The notes beneath the pieces are model-generated. The model saw only the letters and a program-made list of their open reading frames with translations. It was not told where the DNA came from and did not search any database. From Candidatus Coatesiibacteriota bacterium (GTDB lineage: Bacteria; RBG-13-66-14; B26-G2; WVWN01), in the NCBI GenBank assembly GCA_020356085.1, contig CP070633.1, positions 2,250,909 to 2,285,858 on the forward strand: DNA of 34,950 nucleotides, given 5' to 3'. How positions within the stretch are numbered: position 1 is the stretch's first letter; every line of letters starts with the position of its first letter. A program made the translations under genes and the position numbers. Below, in pieces: positions 31,173-34,950 of the stretch.

Positions 31173-31856
31173 ATGAAAACGGTTTTTATTATAGCGATGG
31201 CAACGACGCTCGCGGCCTCAGCCGGGGCCGGAACGCTCCCCAACGCCGCCGACGAGCACGTTATGCGCTTCGGCCCCTTGGCCTCGGCCGTGTTCGAGGC
31301 AAATGTGTTTTATGAAGATCCTTACGTGCCTTGGGCTAGTCCGCGCGCGAAAAGCGAAACGCGCTGGGGCGGCGGCGTCGGCGTTTGGGGTCAGTACGAC
31401 CGTACCTGGATCGGCTGCGCAATGCGCTTCGGCGCCACCATGGGCGACTTCGGCGGGATGTCGACGGTTATAGATTGGGAGAACGAGTACTATATTTATT
31501 TACTAAAGCATAGGCTCCGCCCCTTTTTAATGCCCCTTTTCGGATTCGGCCACACCCAAAGCGAACGCGGCGGCGACCCGCGTTTACCCGTAGGTCTTTA
31601 CGTAGGCGCGCGGTGGGCCGGGGTGGATTCTCCACGTTATTTAACGGCTAGCGTCGGCGGTAAGTACGTTTTCTTAAGCGACGACGAGTGGGGCGGGTGG
31701 GTCGCGTTCCGGGGCCGGGGCTATTTCGGCCTTACTGATACGGTAGCCCTTTACGCGGGGATAGACTTCGGGAGGGGCTTCGTTAACGATTACTACGGAA
31801 GTGAATATGCGGTCTGGCGAGGGCGCTTCTACGTGGGGCCGTCGTGGGCGTTCTAG
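31173..31856 (+). CDS. Small putative outer-membrane barrel protein, copy 1
   Basis: This 227-residue exported protein has a signal peptide of about 20 residues (MKTVFIIAMATTLAASAGAG). The mature part is made of amphipathic strands rich in Tyr, Trp and Gly, and the last residue is Phe (VGPSWAF), which fits a BAM beta-signal. About eight to ten strands would fit. It is paralogous to 33870-34523: shared features include the N-terminal block (NAADEHVMRFGPL versus DALDKNVVRLGPL), the (W/F)WAQYD-type motif, (I/V)DWENEY-I/N-(Y/M)L and the Phe end. The function is unknown. It is cotranscribed with the enzyme-like gene before it and the lipoprotein after it. Confidence 0.72.
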   Translation: MKTVFIIAMATTLAASAGAGTLPNAADEHVMRFGPLASAVFEANVFYEDPYVPWASPRAKSETRWGGGVGVWGQYDRTWIGCAMRFGATMGDFGGMSTVIDWENEYYIYLLKHRLRPFLMPLFGFGHTQSERGGDPRLPVGLYVGARWAGVDSPRYLTASVGGKYVFLSDDEWGGWVAFRGRGYFGLTDTVALYAGIDFGRGFVNDYYGSEYAVWRGRFYVGPSWAF

Positions 31857-31910
31857 GCTACCGCTTTTTAGCTTTCACGCTCTCCAGGCAGTCCTCGAGG
31901 AGATAAGAAG

Positions 31911-33479
31911 ATGAAAATGCAAAAAAACCTAGTCCGCCTTATTTCCATATTGATAATCCCCATTTTCCTCGGCGCCTGCACCGGTTATAACCGCGTCGTT
32001 TTGCCCAAAGACGGAAAATTGCCGGTCCAAGAGAAGGCCGTCATCCTGCACCGGGGGTTCGATACGTTTTACCTTCACGACGTTAAGGTAACCAACGGCC
32101 AAATAGACGCGTTGGCGTATAAAGACCGGGCCGAGCCTCCCCGCAGTAAAGACCAGGAGCTGCATATTTATGCCCTCCCGGCGCTCGAGTTACCCGACCC
32201 GCTCCCCGCGCGGGCGTCGATACCGTTCGCGGCGATCGAGAGGGTTGAGGTGTACGACGTCAGCACCGGCAAGACGATTTTCTACACCGTATGCGTAGGC
32301 CTCGCGATCACGGTGGCGGCGATCGCCGTGGCGGCTGTTATCATCGCACTCCTTAAGACCTCGTGCCCTTTCATCTATACCTTCGACGGGGAGAGGTACG
32401 AGTTCGCCGGTGAGATCTTCAGCGGGACCGTTTATCCTCCTCTTGAGCGCCACGACTATTTACCCCTGCCGGCGTTGAAAGCCGTCGACGGCGCGTACCG
32501 CCTAAAACTGGCGAACGAGGTCCGCGAGGTCCAGCACACGAACCTAACCGAGCTACTGGTTATCGACCATCCCGTCGGCGCGGAGGTCTTGGTCGACAAA
32601 TACGGCGTTCCGCGCACGCTGATTGAACCGCAATCCCCCTCCAAGGCAGTGACGCTCGGAGGCGAGGACGTTCTCGCCGGCGTCGCCGTCGCGGATGACG
32701 CGTGCTATATGGGCGACGTGCCCGAGGACACGAAGGGCGACGTCGACGGCGTCGTACTGACCTTCGACCGGCCGCGGGAGGCCTCGGAAGCGAAATTGGT
32801 CGTTCAAGGTAGGAATACGTTCTGGTTGGATTATGTCTACGGTCAATTTTGCGAACTCTTCGGCGACCGTTATCACGAGTGGTACGAAGGGCAGAAAGAG
32901 GCCCGGGCGGAGAAAATCATCCAGTGGTCACTCGAGCAGGGGATCCTCCTGTCGGTATACGTCGAGGACGGCGGCGAGTGGCGGTTCGTCGACTACTATC
33001 ATATCGCCGGCCCCATGGCGGCCAAGCGGGACGTACTGTCATTTGCTCTCCCCGCCTCGGATAAGGGGAAGGTAAAGGTCAAGCTGGAGTTCGGGCCGAT
33101 GTTCCGGGAAATTGACTACGTCGCAATGGACTTCTCCACCGACTTGCCGGTGCAAATCCATAACGTTCTGCCGGCGAAAGCCTTCGACGAAACGGGCCGG
33201 GACGTGGCTCCCCTGCTACGAGCCGACGACGGCCTCTACTACGTGCAACCCGAAATCGGCGAGTACGCGGTTTTAACTTTCCCCGCCCCCGAGGCGGCGG
33301 AGGGGCGCGCCCGTACGACGATATTGCATACCAAAGGCCACTACGAGGTATTGAGGGACCCGCAGGGCAAACCGGACCTTGCACTACTTCATTCATTTGA
33401 AAAGGCCGGCCGGTTTATTGAATTCTCACAGGAACTATTCCTCCATTACTACGGGACGATGGTGAGTCGTGAGGGATAA
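31911..33479 (+). CDS. Lipoprotein with internal membrane segment and C-terminal beta-rich domain, copy 1
   Basis: This 522-residue lipoprotein has lipobox LGAC with Cys23. Residues about 25-115 are a beta-rich domain (YNRVVLPKDGKLPVQEKAV onward) shared with the gene at 34673. A long hydrophobic helix lies at about 122-146. Immediately after it comes a domain opening CPFIYTFDGERYEFAGE and continuing with ERHDYLPLPAL and LANEVREVQHTNLTEL. I recall similar CPFIY-type domains in envelope proteins of several phyla, but could not check. A lipid anchor plus an internal helix is unusual and may place it across or along a membrane. GGAG lies 9 nt before the ATG; the stop is followed after 75 nt by a terminator. 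Confidence 0.75.
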   Translation: MKMQKNLVRLISILIIPIFLGACTGYNRVVLPKDGKLPVQEKAVILHRGFDTFYLHDVKVTNGQIDALAYKDRAEPPRSKDQELHIYALPALELPDPLPARASIPFAAIERVEVYDVSTGKTIFYTVCVGLAITVAAIAVAAVIIALLKTSCPFIYTFDGERYEFAGEIFSGTVYPPLERHDYLPLPALKAVDGAYRLKLANEVREVQHTNLTELLVIDHPVGAEVLVDKYGVPRTLIEPQSPSKAVTLGGEDVLAGVAVADDACYMGDVPEDTKGDVDGVVLTFDRPREASEAKLVVQGRNTFWLDYVYGQFCELFGDRYHEWYEGQKEARAEKIIQWSLEQGILLSVYVEDGGEWRFVDYYHIAGPMAAKRDVLSFALPASDKGKVKVKLEFGPMFREIDYVAMDFSTDLPVQIHNVLPAKAFDETGRDVAPLLRADDGLYYVQPEIGEYAVLTFPAPEAAEGRARTTILHTKGHYEVLRDPQGKPDLALLHSFEKAGRFIEFSQELFLHYYGTMVSREG

Positions 33480-33554
33480 GAGGTCCCCTCTCTCGGCCGA
33501 GTGAAGGCGTTGTTTAAGTAGCGATATTCGCGGCAGGAAATACCCGGTAATAAA

Positions 33555-33580
33555 AAGGGCCCTCGCGGGCCCTTAATTTT
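33555..33580 (+). terminator. Terminator of cassette copy 1
   Basis: AAGGGCCC, loop TCGC, GGGCCCTT followed by AATTTT. The stem is perfect and the tail T-rich after two A. It isolates copy 2 from read-through of copy 1. Confidence 0.75.
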
Positions 33581-33633
33581 ATCGGACGAGGGGGGCGAAC
33601 CTGCGAGGGTAAAGGCAAAGGCTTATTTAGGTC

Positions 33634-33662
33634 TTGACTTATACGAGGCGGTTCGTGATACT
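33634..33662 (+). promoter_or_regulatory. Promoter of leader RNA copy 2
   Basis: TTGACT (33634-33639), 17-nt spacer, GATACT (33657-33662); start near 33669. No other promoter was seen between here and the ATG at 33870. Confidence 0.6.
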
Positions 33663-33668
33663 GAGCTC

Positions 33669-33826
33669 AAGGGACTATTGGAAGCTAAAATCCGGGCAAA
33701 GTTCAGGAAGGGAGAGAGCATGCCCGGCAAGCGAGAAAACAAGGGAAGGGCCGGCAGTTGCCGCTCCCCGGCAACGGATAGTACCGTACTACCCAGGTTT
33801 GGCTAAAGGCCGGCCTGGGGTTTTCC
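33669..33826 (+). ncRNA. Structured leader RNA, copy 2, ending in an intrinsic terminator
   Basis: The order of elements is as in copy 1: CCGGGC (33692-33697)/GCCCGG (33722-33727) around GGAAGGGAG, AGAAAACA (33734-33741), GGGAAGGG (33743-33750), hairpin GTTGCCG-CTCCC-CGGCAAC (33757-33775), and TACTACCC (33787-33794). The terminator CCCAGG (33792-33797)/CCTGGG (33814-33819) has GGCTAAAGGCCGG as upper part, then TTTT. Relative to copy 1 the terminator stem changes G to A on one side and C to T on the other, which keeps pairing. The barrel-protein ATG lies 46 nt after the T-run with no promoter between, so its expression should need read-through. This supports an attenuator or riboswitch over an independent small RNA. 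Confidence 0.72.
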
Positions 33827-33869
33827 TTTACCGAAACCGGCGCCGAAGCCTAGAGCGAAGGAGCGTGGG

Positions 33870-34523
33870 ATGAAGAAAGCAATCGTTTTAATTACGGCGT
33901 GTGCGCTAATTACGGCGGCGGCCGCGTGGGCCGCAAACATACCCGACGCGTTGGATAAGAACGTGGTGCGGCTCGGGCCGCTACTTACCGGCGCGTTCGA
34001 AAGGTCGTCGTACGAATGGTGGGACGAGCACGGGCCCCACGTGGAGAGGACTACTGCGGGCGGCGGCGGAGCCGCTTTCTGGGCTCAATACGACAGTTCG
34101 TGGTTCGGCGTCGAGGTCCGGCTCAGCGGCGTATACGTCGGTAACGGGTTTTCCGCGACGTACGTTAACTGGGAAAACGAATATAATATGTATCTTATTA
34201 AAGGGAAATTCCGCCCGTATATAACGCCCGCGGCGGGCCTGGGCTACTTAGAAAGGGGGGGGCGCGCGGAAATGCGCCCGGTCGCCGCTATCTATTTCGG
34301 GATCCGTTTAAACTCGGTTGTTTCGCCGTTCTACATGACTTTCGACGGCGGTTATAAGTACATAGATGACTGGTGGCACGGCATAATACGTAACCGCTAC
34401 TTCTTTAGCCTTACCGAGGCGGTCGCGCTCCGCGCCGGCGTTGAATTCGGCGCCGACCTCGACTACCGGGGGACCTCCCGGGTGGCCGCTCGCCTCGAAG
34501 CGGGCCCTTCGTTCAGCTTCTAG
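33870..34523 (+). CDS. Small putative outer-membrane barrel protein, copy 2
   Basis: This 217-residue paralogue of 31173-31856 has a signal peptide ending near AAAAWAANIP. Tyr/Trp-rich amphipathic strands follow, including FWAQYDSSWFGVEVRL, VNWENEYNMYLIKGKFRPYI and DGGYKYIDDWW, and the terminal Phe is in AGPSFSF. The chain end supports insertion by the BAM machinery. AAGGAG lies 7 nt before the ATG. It is the first gene downstream of leader RNA copy 2 and is followed after 149 nt by a lipoprotein gene. Adhesion, transport or structural roles are all possible. Confidence 0.72.
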   Translation: MKKAIVLITACALITAAAAWAANIPDALDKNVVRLGPLLTGAFERSSYEWWDEHGPHVERTTAGGGGAAFWAQYDSSWFGVEVRLSGVYVGNGFSATYVNWENEYNMYLIKGKFRPYITPAAGLGYLERGGRAEMRPVAAIYFGIRLNSVVSPFYMTFDGGYKYIDDWWHGIIRNRYFFSLTEAVALRAGVEFGADLDYRGTSRVAARLEAGPSFSF

Positions 34524-34567
34524 CCCGCCAAAGGCCGGGAAGGAGGGTTTTCGTTTTCGCGCTTGCA

Positions 34568-34596
34568 AACGCTTTGGTCTCGTAGGCCAAAGCGTT
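34568..34596 (+). other. Strong stem-loop between barrel and lipoprotein genes of copy 2
   Basis: AACGCTTTGG (34568-34577) and CCAAAGCGTT (34587-34596) form a perfect 10-bp stem with a 9-nt loop in the 149-nt gap. No T-run follows, so it is more likely an mRNA-stability or processing element than a terminator. The matching 54-nt gap in copy 1 has no counterpart. Confidence 0.45.
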
Positions 34597-34672
34597 CGCG
34601 CCCCCACTCTTCGGCGCCGGTCGTAGAAGGCGGGAACCGGGGGCGCCGGGGCTCAAACGAGGAGAAAAGAAG

Positions 34673-34950
34673 ATGACGAATAAAAAGAGCCTTATGCGCT
34701 TCATATCGTTATTGCTGGTGCCGTGTTTATTGATCGCGTGTGTCGCTCACAACCGCTTCCTTTTGCCGATAGACAAGAGGATACCCGTCGAAGAAAAAAT
34801 CGTGGTATTAAATTCGGGGACCGATGAGTTTTATCTTTACGGCGTCGAAATAACAAATAGCCATATGCGAGGTACGATACGTTCCCTCGACTCCGTCCCG
34901 TCTATTCCGAAGAGACTGAGGTTAAATATTTACGTCGACGGCACGGTTGT
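34673..34950 (+). CDS. Lipoprotein, copy 2, truncated at the window edge
   Basis: The visible 92 codons encode a signal peptide with lipobox LIAC and Cys23, the same position as in the copy 1 lipoprotein at 31911. The following segment is clearly paralogous: NRFLLPIDKRIPVEEKIVVL matches NRVVLPKDGKLPVQEKAVIL, and DEFYLYGVEITN matches DTFYLHDVKVTN. AGGAG lies 9 nt before the ATG. Whether the internal helix and CPFIY-type domain of copy 1 are present cannot be seen. Confidence 0.78.
   Translation, partial: MTNKKSLMRFISLLLVPCLLIACVAHNRFLLPIDKRIPVEEKIVVLNSGTDEFYLYGVEITNSHMRGTIRSLDSVPSIPKRLRLNIYVDGTV

Larger units (their letters stand above)
29071..33479 (+). repeat. Paralogous cassette, copy 1: promoter, leader RNA, enzyme, barrel protein, lipoprotein
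   Basis: This unit matches 33585-34950 in its intergenic start (CGAGGGGGG-type sequence), promoter, leader RNA, barrel-protein gene and lipoprotein gene. It differs by carrying a 584-residue enzyme-like gene between the leader and the barrel gene. The DNA similarity is strongest in the leaders; the proteins are clearly but distantly paralogous, so the duplication is old. Confidence 0.7.
33585..34950 (+). repeat. Paralogous cassette, copy 2 (runs off the window)
   Basis: Promoter, leader RNA, barrel-protein gene and lipoprotein gene in the same order as 29071-33479, without the enzyme-like gene. The intergenic sequence before the promoter is also related. The copy continues beyond the window, so more units could follow. 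Confidence 0.7.

Noticed and set aside
29164-33826. Identification of the leaders as c-di-GMP, cobalamin or SAM riboswitches
   Set aside because: Short pieces such as GGCAAC or GGGCAAA look familiar, but the remaining consensus elements of those classes are missing, so no class name was assigned.
33634-33873. 79-codon plus-strand frame over leader RNA copy 2
   Set aside because: It starts at the promoter, crosses the terminator hairpin, and has no counterpart in copy 1.

Overview
This window looks like a chromosomal segment of a GC-rich, Gram-negative, probably rod-shaped bacterium. The evidence for an outer membrane is several lipobox lipoproteins, small proteins ending in Phe that look like outer-membrane barrels, a SurA/PpiD-type chaperone and a LolA-like protein. 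MreB and MreC are both present. Beta-propeller lipoproteins, a GWxTD-family protein and many TTG/GTG starts recall deep-branching or candidate phyla around the FCB group, but the sequence alone does not fix the taxonomy. No rRNA, tRNA, CRISPR array, transposase or integrase was seen.

Layout. (1) 1-4326, minus strand: a radical SAM/DUF2344 protein, RNase G/E and a small truncated ORF. (2) 4354-12163, plus strand: pyruvate phosphate dikinase, an AT-rich TPR membrane protein, then a peptidyl-prolyl isomerase, a short RNase HIII and a propeller lipoprotein. (3) 12212-16355, minus strand: a SPASM-like radical SAM protein, and a separate operon of phosphoesterase, LolA-like protein, ispE and mreC with a clear promoter and terminator. 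mreB is divergent from that operon at 16455. (4) 17565-19399, minus strand: an EAL-domain protein with a degenerate GGDEF domain overlapping a single-domain response regulator. (5) 19434-23914, plus strand: GWxTD protein, transaldolase/FSA, membrane protein, RidA and propeller lipoprotein, closed by a terminator. (6) 23913-28970: a membrane protein resembling an M48 protease without zinc ligands, a cold-shock protein with a long leader, a secreted repeat protein, and a methyltransferase followed by a mannose-1-phosphate guanylyltransferase.

(7) 29070-34950 is the most unusual region. Two paralogous transcription units lie in tandem. Each starts with the same sigma70-like promoter and a related structured leader RNA of about 160 nt that ends in an intrinsic terminator. 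Each encodes a small putative outer-membrane protein followed by a lipoprotein. The first unit also carries a radical-SAM-like protein whose three cluster cysteines are replaced by Gly, Gly and Ala, fused to a SAM methyltransferase. The two leaders keep the same spacing between conserved blocks and show a compensatory change in the terminator stem. I could not match them to a riboswitch class from memory.

Promoters are recognisable as near-consensus -35/-10 pairs with 16-18 nt spacers, and most operons end in a strong hairpin, so transcription units can be drawn with some confidence. All functions are assigned by reading motifs. No database search was possible.
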